From: Gordionus sp. m RMFG-2023
Lineage: Eukaryota > Nematomorpha > Gordioida > Chordodea > Parachordodidae
Reading direction: 5' to 3'
Length of the DNA stretch: 64,000 bases
Assembly: GCF_954871325.1 (NCBI RefSeq)
Contig: NC_088776.1
Span: 27,576,508-27,640,507, forward strand
Each line of letters opens with the position of its first letter. The stretch's first letter is position 1. Both the position numbers and the translations under genes were made by a program. Positions 12,101 to 27,100 of the stretch are shown here, one piece after another. The notes beneath the pieces are model-generated. The model searched no databases, was not told where the DNA came from, and saw nothing but the letters and a program-made list of their open reading frames with translations.

Positions 12101-15100
12101 TCCTAAATATTATGTATAAAAAATATCATCTTGCATTTAAAGAATTGTATAAATGCTACTCAGCGCCATCATCATTATCAACGGATTCTTGAAAGGCCTC
12201 ATTCTCTAGACTAAAGAGTTCTATCGAGCCATAGGGAATAAATGAAAGATCAGTGTAAACAAAATTTAGTTAATGGCTTACGAAAAAAGAATAATACATA
12301 ATTTATTTTTTAATTTATTTATTTTAAAATAAAAATCGAATCATTTTATAGTATTGTTTTGTATATTCATATTATAGTATTATTTTGTATCCAATTACAT
12401 TTACAAATTTTTTATAAAAATAGCAAAAAATTTATATGAATGTTTAATTATTTGTTTTATTTTAAAAAAATAGTGCCCCCCCCCCCAAGTTAGCAGCTGC
12501 CTCCCAGCGGGAATGTTCTGGCTACGGCCCTGGTCGCATAGATGATGTTGAACAGAATTAAGGATTTTAATCATACATTCCATCTATAGTTTACCAAATT
12601 ATAAATCTTTTAGACTAATTTAAAATATGGTTTAAACTGTAATATCAAAAAGGTCGAAAATATGCACCGTAGAAATGTCATCTTCATCTATGCACCTTAT
12701 CAAAACATTAAGAAGGGTTATGGCTAGACCTGTGCGCCATCTCACTAATACGCTGTTCCTGGTATTTTTGACCACACCGATGCCGTATCCCAAAAATATC
12801 AGCTCTCAATACGCCGCCACCGATGTAAAAATTCGGCCGCGTGGCGGTGTGATATATATTTATTATTATTAAAAATAATATATATATTATCTATGAATTA
12901 TAATTAGAAGAAAAATATATTTAAAATTATTAAAAAATGCGATTATAATTTTTAAAATGAATAAATATTATTCATTTTTGTTTGGAGCATAGAATGCATA
13001 ATCTAGTGACATAGAATAGAAAATCTCATTAAAAAAGTGAAAGAAATTTTAGTTGCCTAAGATTAAAAACAGCGGATTTTGAAAATATAATCGATATTTT
13101 TAGATTTGGGGATCTATTTTACGAAGATCGCTTGATGATGATAGTGCAAATCAAAACTCATATGAGAATAATATAAAACCTTAGAATTCAAGGTGCCTAC
13201 ACGTTGGTATAGTATTTTAATAATGTTAGAAAGTGTGAGTGGCAATAACAAAAATCCTATGAATATTCTATTAGGAGAAACCGGATTTCAAATTATTTAA
13301 CTCTGATTGGGACTTGGTGTATGAACTTTTAAATTTTCTTAGAACCTTCAAAATAATTTAAATTTTTATCCGCCCATAAAGGATGTACTATAAATTTATC
13401 CTTATTATTTCATAGTGAAATTAAAAATAATGTAATCGTAAAAGAATATGTCCTCCCATCGCATCCCTTAAATAAAATATGCTTAACAAATTTGACCATA
13501 GATAATAACCGGTCTTCAGGTAGTATTTTATTAGTTTTTTATTCATTGAACATACTGAATAAATATTTAACGGAAAAAATATTTATCCGGTGTAATTTTA
13601 TGTACGCTACTTCTCTTTTGCCTTATATGGACTAATTAACCGAATGTGAAACCGCGAAAGTTGCTTCAGAATTCTATTTTCTTAAAGCTACCAAGAACTT
13701 ATCAAAAGAATCTGGAACAACAAGACTATTTAACTAGTCTAGAAAAAGAATATTTAATTATTTTCGCCTTATAATTTAGAATAAAAGATGTCTGATTTTT
13801 GGAAGATAAGCATTGTATCTTCCTAAACTTTCTATTAACTTGAAAGCTCCTTTGTATTCCCGCTACGATTACACCCAGCGAGCGTGTATTGGCCTCATTC
13901 TGAACTCTAAAATATTATCATTATGTCCTATAAATCTAAATAAAATATTATACATGAGAAAAATATTTAGCGCCTCCGCCGATTTTCGTGTCAGCATCTA
14001 AATCGGTACGCCGCCGCCAGCCGATCGTTGGCGCACACGTCTAGTTATGGCACATGAAATCTTAATTGACTTTGAATAATAAGATTCTTTGATTTGATAT
14101 GGATTCAATTTTTATTTAGTTTGCAGATTTATTTGTAATTTTTTTTAGTATTTTGATTTACAAATGATGAGATCATAGAAATAAGGGGAAAATAATATAT
14201 CAGAGAAAGAATAAGGAGAATTATAATTTTAAAAAAATTCTTATACCTTTGGAAAAAGCGATGTGCTTATGAATCTGTGGTGGCTAGATCATTATATTAT
14301 TAATTTACTATTTTGTGAAAATATCAATGATTTTTATATTTGATAATATATAATAAAGGCTGGTGATAAATTTTTCCACCCCGAATGCGGTCGATGTATA
14401 ATTTGTGATCAACCCTTCAAAGAAGCGGAAGATGTATATTTATTAGGTAAAAAAAATTATTATTATTTCCATTGTAATATCTCTATATCATATATATTTA
14501 TAAAATGAATATTTTAATTTAAAGATTTATTCATCAAATTAATTGTTAAATTTCATTTATACCATAATTTGACCTATTATGCTACCATATTTCTGTCTTT
14601 ACTCTTACCACTTTCATCAATATCATTACCTCTTTTATTGTTGTGCCGCACACCCCCATGCTTGAACTAGTTGAACCTTTTAGTGCTTGATTCCCTTGTT
14701 TTTTGTCATATAGCACCATGATTTCATCTTGAAATTGGTTAGCAAAATATTTACTAAATATTTTTATTCCATATTTTTACGATAATAATTTCTAAGTAAA
14801 AAAAAGAATGCATGCAAATTACATCTAAAAATAATAATAGTGAATGAATGCGTGTTCAATTTCCTTTTCGACGGTCCTTTTTCCTCCAAACCTCACCTCA
14901 TATATTTCCATCTAGGTATTTCAGATCTTTTAACCAATAACAGGTCTGAGACATAAGATCTATATTACTAAAAATGGCATAGTAATAGCCTACCATAGGA
15001 TCAGTTCCTCTTTCAGAAGATAACCTTGCAGAGCCGAAAACAGTATCCATATGATGAGTCAGTGTCGACAGTATTTTTGTGTAATATCTATCTATCTTGG

Positions 15101-18100
15101 TAAACCTTTTCATATCACAGTGACTGGAGAAAAGATCTAAAATACCTATCTATGATAATCATTCATTTTGCCCCAAGAGGGCAAGGTGGTTACGGCTTCC
15201 CATACGCTTTTCTAACAAAGGAGAAGTTAGATCTTATAGTTATGAACATCCTCAATATTTTATTTATATTATTATTTCCTATATCCATAAAAACAATATA
15301 TATTAGTGATCTGCATCGGGCCTAATTTTTCAAGCCCGGCCCGAAATTTTTATTAAAAAGTTTTGCCAGCCAGGCCCGAACCTGAATTCTTTTTAAAAAA
15401 GTTTTGCCGGCCTGAACCCGAAATATTTAAAAAAAAATTTAATATAAAAATTAATTTTTATTATTACTAAAAATAAAAGACATATGTTATATGTCGTTTG
15501 GTTTCAATAAATAAAATCAAATATTTTTATTTTACATAAAAAATTCAATATAAAATTGATAAAGATATATTTAAAAAAATTTCCAAGGTCCAACCCGACC
15601 CAATCCGAATTTTTTTAAAAAATATTAGGCCCGGCCCAAACCCGATTATTTTAAATAGAATTAGGCCCGGCCCAAAGCCCGTGTGGGCCGGGCTTAACTT
15701 TGCAGATCTCTAATATATATCAATCTATTTTATTATCTGACCCTAATGTATAATTTTCTATTCCATATTTCCAAAAACAAAATAATATATTCAAATTAAA
15801 AATCAGAAAAAAATAATCATTGAATGAATGTGTCTTTTTTTTCCTCTTTTTCTAATCGTCACCTCACATATTTCCATATTTGACATCTCCCATCTTTATC
15901 TGGATTTCCTCCTATCTTGTGCTATTTTTCCTTCTATGTTTGTTCCTCTCATTACCCCATCATCTATAGCTTGCGAAACCTTTGTGTTAATTTCATCAGC
16001 TCCTCTAATCTCTCCTTCTACTATCTCAGTATTGAATTCCCTAGTACCAAAATCCAAGTTTTTAATCACTCTTCACCATGTTAATTTTTCAATACTCTTC
16101 ATATCATGTACTCGTACACCAATGCTAGGATTCCTTTTATCTTTCATACAATTTCGACTACCAAATCCATTACTCCTCCGTGGCCATCTATTCTATTCCT
16201 CTCCTCCTTTACTATCTCTAACGTTTCTTTTTCCTTTTTTGTATGTGATTAATTTTATAAACGTGTACCGTTAATTCATGTTATAATTATCTATCATGTT
16301 TATATGTTGTTGTACTATTATATATGTTTTATATGTGTGATTACTGTTACAATTATGTCTATATCCTGTTTAACTTCAATTAAAGTTACAATAATATATA
16401 AATTTTATTAATATTTTCTTATTTCTATTAATTCTTATTGTGACAATTGTAAAATTTGTTTATGTGTGCTTGTATTACAATAGTGTATATTTAATTCTTA
16501 TGCCGTTTTAATTACAAAATTTTATTATTCCCAATTTAGGTGTAGATTATTAAATAGTATTACTTAAATATAATTTATAATAAAGATGAAGATGTAATTA
16601 ATGATTAATAATTTTTAATTACTAAATAGTGAAAATATTACTAATGAATCATATAAAATATTATGCCAGTGAAAATATAACTTAAATTTTAAATAATTGT
16701 AACTAAATAAGAAGATTTAAAATTTATGATAGATAAAATATAATTAAAATTCGTATTTTGCTTCACGACCTCTATTTTTCTACCTTTCATGTTCTCTGTT
16801 TTCATTCCTATCTTATCAACCCTTATTTCTGCTCTACTCTTCCGTTCCCCTTTTCTCCCTTCCTATTCCATTTTCCTTTACCCTCCTCTCATCTTTTCCT
16901 TTAATTTATTTTCTCTCTTCATCTCTTACTTTCTTTCCCCTTTTTCCAATCCAAAATTTCAATATTCGAGTCGTTCTTCTATGAATACTCCTATTATAAC
17001 TCTCGTCCTAGTTTTATTACTTTATTTTCTTATTTAATTTGAATACTTCATTAAATTATTCGCCGATTTATGTTATTTATCCAACGCTCAATTCTATGTC
17101 GAATTCTCCTACAAATAATTCAATTTCATATTTTGACTCTTACGATTACTTTTATTATATTCACAAATTCCGAATCGAATTTGAATATGAATTAATTTAA
17201 TTTTTCATAATTCGTCATTAGTCTAACCTCTTAAGTAACTTCTTCCTTACTTATTCTCTTCTCCTATTATAAGGAATTTGTTCCCTGAATTCTCAAATTA
17301 GAAAATTTTGATTTATATAAAAATGGTTATAATTATTTTTTATAGGCACTGATATATGGCATTCTTATTGCGCCTTTCCTAAAGACAACACCGTAAAAAT
17401 ATTTTCATAAATTTATTATTTATTAAACACACCTAGACCTAATCAAGAGCAAATCGAATCTTCCATTCTTTTTAAATAATTTGAATAGTAATGAATATAA
17501 ATAGCAGAGTTGTTACTAGATACAGATATTTTAATCACAAATCTATCTAGATACAGATACCACATTTTTATATCTAGATACAGGATCTAGATACTTGTAT
17601 CTAGATCCTTTAACAACTCTGATAAATAGTAAATTATTGCTTTTGTTCGACTACAAATAAACAATTATCTGATAATTTGTTTTAATAATATAAATATTTA
17701 TTTGTTTATTCTTATGGCTTCCTTACACGATTTTGAAACTTTTGATAATTATAACCCCCCCCCCCCTCTTCCCTTTTGAATTTTATTACAAATTTTATCC
17801 AAAAATCAATATTTCAAACCCTTATAAATTAATACTTTTTTTTAAAAAATTTATTTTATAATAAATTATTATATAATGCTTGTGGATAATATAGTGACTA
17901 TAGGCCTACAAATGGGAAATTTGAGACCCAGCCAGGTTGGGATTTAGTTTTGCGGCTCATTCAAATTTTTCCTGGCCCGGTTTTAATCTTTTACTAAAAT
18001 TGCAGGCCGGATTTTTTAAAATCCAGATAAATATCCTATGAAAAAATAACCAATAATGATGAGAATTTCGGTTTCATGATTTTCTTATTAAGCAATAAAC

Positions 18101-21100
18101 ACAATTAGGAAAAGTAAATCGTATTTATGAATGAATGATCATAGTAGCAAGTCATTTAACAATTAAAATTATAAGCAAAATAAAATATATTACTTTAACA
18201 AATTAGGTTTTAGAATTTTTTTTTATTCTCTATTAAGCGCACCATGCCTCATTGCTTTTTTGCCGGCCAGACCTATTAATTTTTTCCTCGGCCCATCCAA
18301 AATTTTTTCAGATCTTGACTGATAATTAATCTTGATGTTTATTAAGTTGACAAAAAAATTCTCACAAAAAGTGGGTCCTAAATATTTATTAAAAATGTGC
18401 TATCCCAGACAGTTTTTTTAGTGAATTAGATGTTTAATTAAATTTTAATTTGAAAAATCAAATATATCGATAAATTAATCTCCTTGATCTTTATTTAAAT
18501 AAATAAAAATTATTTTTAAATGTAAATATACATTCCAAAAAATGGGTATAGTTATTTTTATCTAAATTTATCAATTTCTATAATAAATTACAGTTACTAC
18601 AACATTAATTATTAATTTACATTTCTATTTAATGTATGGTTCAAAAAAGTATTCATTTGATGCCAGTCATTCAGCCAACACTAGCTTTTTCTCCCGTGGT
18701 TCAACTCCATATTCTAGTCTTGATAGAAGCAGAGTACAAAAATTTCTCGATATTATGACTGCTAACATAATTTTAAATAAAAAATATTTTTTTAATTATA
18801 TTTTTTGTTATCTTTAAAGATAAAGCAATTTTGAAATTTCCAATAAACTTTAAAATAAATTGTTCGCAAAGAAAATAAAACTAGCAGATATGGTCAACAT
18901 TGAAATTTTTTTAGATTTAATGTGAGTTATTTAATGAATGATATGATTTTCCATTTATAATTAGAATCCATATGGTGGTGGGCTATGTTATTACCCCCAT
19001 CAAAGCAATAGCGTTTACGAATATGATACCAACAATGAATGGGGTGTAGCTCAAATCTACACTATAAGCTATTTATATCCCGGTAATGATCAAGGCTATC
19101 TTAGAACCACTCTCCCCATCAAAGTTCCCAAGTCGCCACATTTTCACAGACCTCGTGAGTCATCATACTAATATTAACATTTGCAGCCAATTACTGTAAA
19201 TTTCAAAAATTTATGTTGATATACCTCTTGTTTATAATTACTAGTCACTTTATTGATTTTTATTAAAATTTCATCTCAAAAGATTATTATTTTATAACCT
19301 ACAGCTAAAATTAGTGTAATTAATTTTATTAATGTAAACTCATTCAATGTTATATAAATATTAATCCGTATTAGGCTAAAAATATGCAAATCATAATTGA
19401 TTGATATCCTTAATTTTAATTTAAAATAATTGTGTAGCTGGACGATTTACCTATCACAGAGATAAGGGAAGATTTATGATACCGGCTAAGAAGAAAGGGA
19501 TGATTGCCATGGGTGATATTTTATATTATTTCTAAAATTTTTACTATTTATTTACTAAAATATTTATGATAACATTTAAAAATATTTATGATAACATTTA
19601 AAAATATATATCATTATAGGAATAATGAAAAGAATATACTAAAATAATATCGTCGGCCTAGAATTGGAGTGCTCCACTTGCGCAAATGTTTAAAATGAGA
19701 AAATCAACATTAAAGTTTAAAATCAAATATAAGAAAACCTTATTGATCAATTTTGATAGAGCTATAACTTTGGCAAAAATTAATATTTTTTAATCTAGTT
19801 TTTATTTATATATATATATTGGCACTAAATAAGTTATTATCCACTTCTAACTCAAAAATTTTGAAAATATCGAGTGGAGCACTCCAATTCTAGATCGACG
19901 ATATGTCATTAATGCGAAATTTTTTCACGAAAGGTATTAACGCCAAAATTTTTGGAGGCCGATCCGATCCGATATTCCCGATATTAAATTAATATCGGCT
20001 GATTACCGATCCGATCCGATATCATATTTAATTTTGTATTCTGTAAAGATACTAATGGTTTAATTTTTAATATATTTTTTATTAGTATAACATCTATAAT
20101 CTAACTATACCTTAACTAATATAATTTAAATATATTATAATGCAGTTATAGTTTATTCAATTGCAATTCGAAAAGTATATAAAATATTTTTATTGCTAAA
20201 TTACTTTTATATAATAAGTAATAACATTAATCTATATACATAATAAGTAATGAACAAATATATTATGAAATTTGAAATAAATTTTTTAAATAATATTTAA
20301 CATTGATATATCGAAGTTTTTAGAAATACCAAAATTTCCAATTATCAGAGGTCAGCCTGCAGCGATGGTAACTGTCATTATCACCAGTGTTGTTAAACGC
20401 TACTTTGCTATCGCTACCGCTATTTTACAAAAAAACATAGCACGCTATCGCTACCACTATCGTTTTCAAATGAGCGCGCTATTAGCTACTTTTTACGCTA
20501 TTATGATTTTTTTTTAAAATATTTTTTACGTAACTTTATTTCCACAAATAAAATATTGGTATAAAAACATGACTATAATTTGTTACATATTTATATATAC
20601 ATAATTTATTTAATATTGCACTTTAATAATAATAACATTTCGTTGTCATGAATATTACAAGTATTGCTATTATCTTCACCAAATCTATATTTATATCATA
20701 TTATAATAAATTTAAAACCTGAAATCCTTAAGGAAATCAGACCCATTATCTGTAATCATCTTACAAACCTTGTTCTTAATTGTGTAAGACATGGATTTCT
20801 GAAATAATATTTGCTAGAATGTCATAAGTCTGACAGCCAATTATTCTTTTTAGGACTAATGCTATAGATTTTCGTTTTAGATTTTTTGGATCAATCCAAT
20901 GTGCGGTCACTCATAAATAAGCTCTAAAAATATGAATATATTATAAATCAGAAAATAAACATTTTTACCTTCTATTGTCGCACAGCAATCTGCTGTTGTA
21001 CAGATGTAGGAGACATCTTATATTAAAGATTCCTTCATTTCTTTAAAGCTATCCAAAATTCTTGCCATCAATGTCTGCTGGCAAAATATCTTGGTACGTG

Positions 21101-24100
21101 GAGAAAAAGTGTTTATCATCTTTATAAAAGAACCATTATCCACCAAGGATAATGATTGAACAGTATCTATTATAAAGTTCATTATGACTTTTTTAGCCAA
21201 TTTTTAAGATACACCTGGTGTTGACGAATCCAAATTGCTTAATTTTGTTTGAATTAAATTTGATTTTGAAGTGGGTGTATCTTCTCCATTACCCCAAAAC
21301 TTTTGAGATATTTTTTAATCTCTTTATAATTTGAGGTGTGAACAGTCTAAAATTTTAACAGTAATACTTAGAATAAAAATTATGTAGGAGATAAGTACAT
21401 AAAAATGATTGAAATAACTATTTTAAAATGTTTTAAATAATTTAGATAAAATTTATGAATATATAAAAAAAAAATGATTGGTCTTTGATTTAAATTTATT
21501 TTAAAAATTAAGGATTAGCCTACATATTGATATTAAATTTGTTTAATATATTACCTTTAAATGTTTTTCAAAAAATTAAAGCTGCTTATGATTTGAGGAT
21601 AAAATTTTGCGACACATCTTGCATCGAAACCGATATTCAGTAGTAATTTTTTCTTCAAGATTCAAGTATTATTTGAATTTTAGGAAAGGATAATCTATAT
21701 TTTTCTCATTTTCCAAAGAAATTTTGCTATCTTCAACAATCTCACACATTTTTAATAACGAGATTTATAACTAACTAGATTTATAATGTATATTTTTTAA
21801 TATAAACTTAAATTTCAAAATTAAATTAAATAAAAGGATTATAATTTTAGATTTAATAAAAAATATATTTTAATAATTTTTAAATGTATTTATTATGTAA
21901 AATTGAAAGTAGCGAGCTACAGCTATCTCTATTTTCTAAAAAAAATTAGCCCGCTTAAGCTACCGCTACTGAAAAAAGTAGCGCGATATTTTAACAACAC
22001 TGAATATTACCAGCTTCCTAAGAACAGATTCTGAAGAGATTGTCGCACACTTTTATAAACAGAATGCGCAAAATAATTAACAATATGGCAGAATGTTTAT
22101 TAATTAATTATTATTAAAAAAAATAAACATAAAAATGGATTTCGGTTTTATTATAAAAATAAATGATTTTAGATACAAATATTTTTAAAAATTTGATAAC
22201 ATTTTATTTTTGTTAAAAACGCCATATTTTATAATATTGGCCGATAACCGATAGTTTAAAATGGGTGAAATATCGGTACATCCCTAGCCAAAAGATATTA
22301 TAGCTAATGTATACCATAATAACATTTCCGCGAAAATATTACAAAGAACATTTCGCAAAATTATTTCCACGAATGTGTTACAGCAAAATCATTATTGTGT
22401 ATTACCGCACAAACAACCACAAAGGCCTTAAGCTTTGCCTGCTAGGGTTAGTTTATATTCAATATTAGGTTAGGTTAATATCAATTAATAAATATTTGCT
22501 TAATTTCAGCGAAACGAGCTAGTGGCTTGGTGGATAACAGTCTGTATAATCAATGAGATACTTATGTCTGGCAACTCTAAGGTCTGTTTAATTTTACTGA
22601 TTATTAAATCAAGTTAAAGCCGTATTTAAGTTAAGGTTAGAATAATTTTTAAAAATGTTTTTCTTAGTTTCATCAGATCTAGGTAAGGACTGAGGCTTAG
22701 ACTGCTTACTAACATTGGTACTAAATTTGGGCAAGAATATTGATTAATAATTATGTTTTTTCTTAATTTCACTGAAACTATATAGAATTAGGCGCCTAAT
22801 AATATATTTAAGGCCCATTAATGTTTTCTCTGTAAATCATTTGCGAGAATGCATGGGAAAATGCATTTGTGGAAAAATCTTTTTGCTGTAGTCGACTCAT
22901 AGTATTGACACAAAATATAAATTTATATCATATTTTCTAAGGAAATTATAAAATAATATTATTTTTTTCTTCATTAATCATAAGTGGAGAATATGGAGGA
23001 CACCGTATCTTTCTCACGTCGATCTTCCCCTTCTTCCTGTTCTCAACATCCCTCTTACAAGAATATCCTGCCATTAGATTCATCACATCCAGTTATTACT
23101 TCCGTCTCTGGTCAAGACCCACAAGAACCAATAGAATTAGCCCATTACCCGGCCGCTAAAAAGCCCGACCTTGAAGAAATATCACATCCCAAAATTGAGA
23201 GGGAGGATTGGCCGGGACCGCCATACGGTCCTGCTATACCCGGTTTTTATATTTATTATGCCATCATCTTTGTAAAAATTAAATTTCAATATTTAGAATT
23301 GGATTGAACTTCATAACCTTTGCAGATTTCTTTTAATTATTTCTTATTTATTTTTGAGAAATGCATGCAGGCCATCTTTGTAAGTAAGTATAAAACTGTC
23401 TTTCTTTTATACCATTATGAAACTTGATTGCTATTTTTATTCTGCTGTGTAAACTATAATGTCATGTTTATTGTACAATCTAATTTCATTATTTCGTACT
23501 GATGATGAACTTTGCAATTTAATATTTTTTCACAAAATAAGTTATAAATCCTTTCGTTAAATAAATGTAATTCAAACAAGTATGTATCTTAATTATTATC
23601 ATATTCCAGAACGAAAATATTTATGGATTAGGCCCGAGGATATGTTCATAGAAGAAAAGGAAGCTATTGAAGTGGAAAAGGCTAAAATAAAAAAAGAAAC
23701 TAAATATTTAGAAAAACTTGAATCTGGTCTTGGAAAGGTTAAAAATTATCTTATTTTATAATAATATTATATTATTGGAAAAATTGAATTTGGATTACAT
23801 TTATTTTGGACAAACCAGGAGAAAGCTTAGACAATCAAGGAATAGAGCGCTCATCTATTCAAATTTAGATCAGTGTGGCTCATCTATAATTAAAATATAA
23901 CATAAATTTCAAAGGCACTATGGCAAAATCTTGCTTTTCATGTCTGATTTGCACGTCCATTTAAATATTTGAATCACCGAATGAACAAGAGGATGGTCTG
24001 GAAATCAAAGCTGGAGCCTATCATTTAAAAAAATATTAACTTTTATCTGTTAAATTGGATGTTTTTAATCTAAAAAACATTTACAGTTATCATTTCTATA

Positions 24101-27100
24101 TGTTTATAAAAATAAATCAATTATATTTTTATATAAATATTACTCTACCTCAATATAAATCGACCACTTTTATTTTTTCATGCAACATTATTTTTACAAG
24201 TAAAAAAATGCATGAAGAAATAAAAAAAATAAAGACGCTTCTACATTTATGTAGATTCTTTTTACGTAAAAAAATCTTGACATATTTATTTTCATCCAGC
24301 CATTTCAGAATTATGACAAAGTTGAAAACTGAGGCTTTATTAATTAAAAAAAATGGCCATATTAAATCTATTGAAATGATGGTGTTTCTGACAGATTTAT
24401 CTTAATTGTTTTAAAAACACATTTCCAATTGTTTATTTAAATAATATAAAAAATTAACATTTTCCTAATCGTTCTCTATTCCCATCTCCAACGACTCGCA
24501 AAATATGTTTAAAAATGGATGCTCATTAATTAGCTATTGATGCATAAAAAGAAGGGAAATTGCAAGCATAAATCGTGCTGACCTAAAAATTTATTGATCT
24601 AGAGTTTAAGATATTATTTCAGAGATCAAATAGCATAGTTGTACGTTATCTATAAGTGTTTCAGAGAAAAACTCTTAAAAAAATTGGATTCTATTTAAAA
24701 TAATAGTTTCAAAAAAGCTTCTTAAATAAGTTTGGTTCTCCAGAATGTTCTCTCAATAAATTGGATTATCCATTTTATAAGGTAAGTAAAAACTTTAATT
24801 TATTATTTTGTTAATATTCAACATTTTTATAAGGTCAATAAAATATCCTATATCATTCAAAAAAAAAGAAAAAACTTGATTGGATTAAACATTTACATTA
24901 AACATCTGAAAAATGGATTCAATGAGTAGCTAGCTATTAAATCTAATTTTAGAGATAATATACAATAATTATTAATAATCCAATGTTGAGAATGAAAAAT
25001 TAAGTTTAATAAAACGGGCTGAAAAATTCTTAAAAGTGTAATTATTTGGAATTACATGTTTGAGAAAGATTTAGTTGTATCAGAGTTATGCTTTATGATG
25101 GCATTGTTAGGCGCGTAACAAATAGGTTGGAAATTTCCTATCCCATCATAAATTAATCTGTTCTCTTATGTATATATTGTGCTGATACCCCCCCCCCCCC
25201 CCCCATTTATAAAATATATCACCGTAAAAAATAACTTGGAAGAATAAGTTAAAGTTAATTTAATAGAATAACAACTATAATATTAAATAGGCTTTTATAC
25301 TTTAAAATTTTTTAGGAAAAATATAAAAAACCAAAATTAATTTTATAAAAATATTACATAGCCAAAGGTCTAATTTCATAATATTATTATTTATTGTATT
25401 TTGTTTTTATTTATCGAGATAAAGGAAATTAATATAAATAAAATTTGAGCTTTAACATTTGGAAGTTAATTAAATTTTGTTTTTATTTTAAATAATTTTG
25501 GTGAGAAATGATTAAAGTCAATAATGTTGTTTGTTTTTAAATATTAATGGAAATGAAGCATTTAGATAGGGTAACATCACGATGTTAGGATAGGAAATAA
25601 GGAATAACAAGAGGAGGAGCGTTACCATTTTGGAAGAGGAGGTTAATGAATAAGAGGTTTCGAAAATGTTAAGCTAAGAAAAAAGACAAAACTGTTATTA
25701 AATGATTAAATTAAAATTTTAGCAGAATTATTGGGAAAAATTATATTTATAAAAAAAGGAAGGGGGGATGAAATTCAATATGTAATTTTTACCATGCATA
25801 ATTCTTGCGACTCTTATTCCATATCGAGACTTAAATTATACGATAAATAAGAATTTGATATAGGATAATAAAACGTTGATTAACTAGGGAGCAATTGTAA
25901 TTTTCTAATGGATCTTACTTTAATTCTAGGAAGGATTTTACATCTAACAGAGCATTTTAGATCTTTGTCTAAAAACGCGATCACAACTTTAAAAACCTAA
26001 ATAAGTAGACCTAAAGACCTCCAATAAAATTTATGTTGGGAAAACCCGAACCCGGCCACAGTAGTTTTCCTTTCCATAAAAAAAATCCTGTAACACCTTT
26101 GGGCATTGTTATAACTAGAACTACTATCAATCAGCAAATATGCTATTTTTTGCAGAGGAATACAAGGATAGGATCCCTCTTTATGAAAATTTATTTAAAA
26201 AAATGAATCTTCATCAAGTCCGACTTTAATCAAATATGGAATATATTTGGAATTAGAGCTCTACGAAAGCATCCTTATACAAAAGCAGATTTCCACATAA
26301 ATATCCAACATATGTAGTATGAAATAGCATCAGAGACTTGTAATTAACTCTTTTCCAGTTATGATAATTCGAATCATCCAAGCAAACGGTGACAACTAAA
26401 TTTTAGAAATAATAAAAGTTTATAAATTAATATGATTAGGAGAGACCAGTTTTATGTTGTCCATAAAAAATTGATTCTAGAAAAAATAGATAAAGCAAAT
26501 TTTCCCAAATATTTAAACTTAGTTTCATTAAAAAAAGTCTTTTAGTTTTTTTTATTAATGTAAAGAAAAATGAAAAACGTTTTGGGTACCTATTAGCTTT
26601 TCACGCTGCCTGTTATCGCTCTTGTTTATTTTTAGATTTTTTTAATTATAAAAATGTTAATCTTAATAAATGAAGATATATTCATATATATCGTCCGGAA
26701 GAACTCTCACTTAAACCTGCCATATAATTTATAAAACAAGTAAACCATCTTCATATTGTCATACGTGACCCTAGACAAACTTGTGGCTTCTGGTGTTCCT
26801 ATAAAGTTGCATTTTTTTAAATTAAAAATAAAAAAATCGCTAATATACACCCCTCAAAACTGTCCCAGGTCTTCACATTTAAGTACAATTAATTTCAAGA
26901 TTGTAATATTACAAAATATTGTAATCTTTTTATACATGATAAAATTAAGATTACTTTATTATTAAGATTGATATTTCATCCTGTAACTTATAAAAAAAAT
27001 TATTAGTAAAAAATTAAAAAGCTACTTTTGACGTGTTAAAATTTACATTTAAAACTTTTCATAACTTATTTCTGCAAATATTTTTAGAAGCATCTTATTG

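Larger units (their letters stand above)
19945..22286. mobile_element. CGATATCGGATCGG-type hAT copy, split by 20385-22002
   Basis: The left side carries GGAGGCCGATCCGATCCGAT; the right side carries GGCCGATAACCGATAG and ends ATCGGTACATCCCTA. Both sides match the fragments at 2480-3396. The left terminus is worn, so the start is approximate. It is interrupted by the hAT element at 20385-22002. Confidence 0.7.

Noticed and set aside
15828-16274. 148-residue membrane protein
   Set aside because: The hydrophobicity follows from a C/T-rich strand; no start context, no homology, and the opposite strand is more protein-like.
24055-24405. 116-codon open frame as a gene
   Set aside because: Composition follows AT-rich background (Ile, Lys, Phe, Leu, Tyr), no motif, inside abLIM intron 9 with no splice partner.
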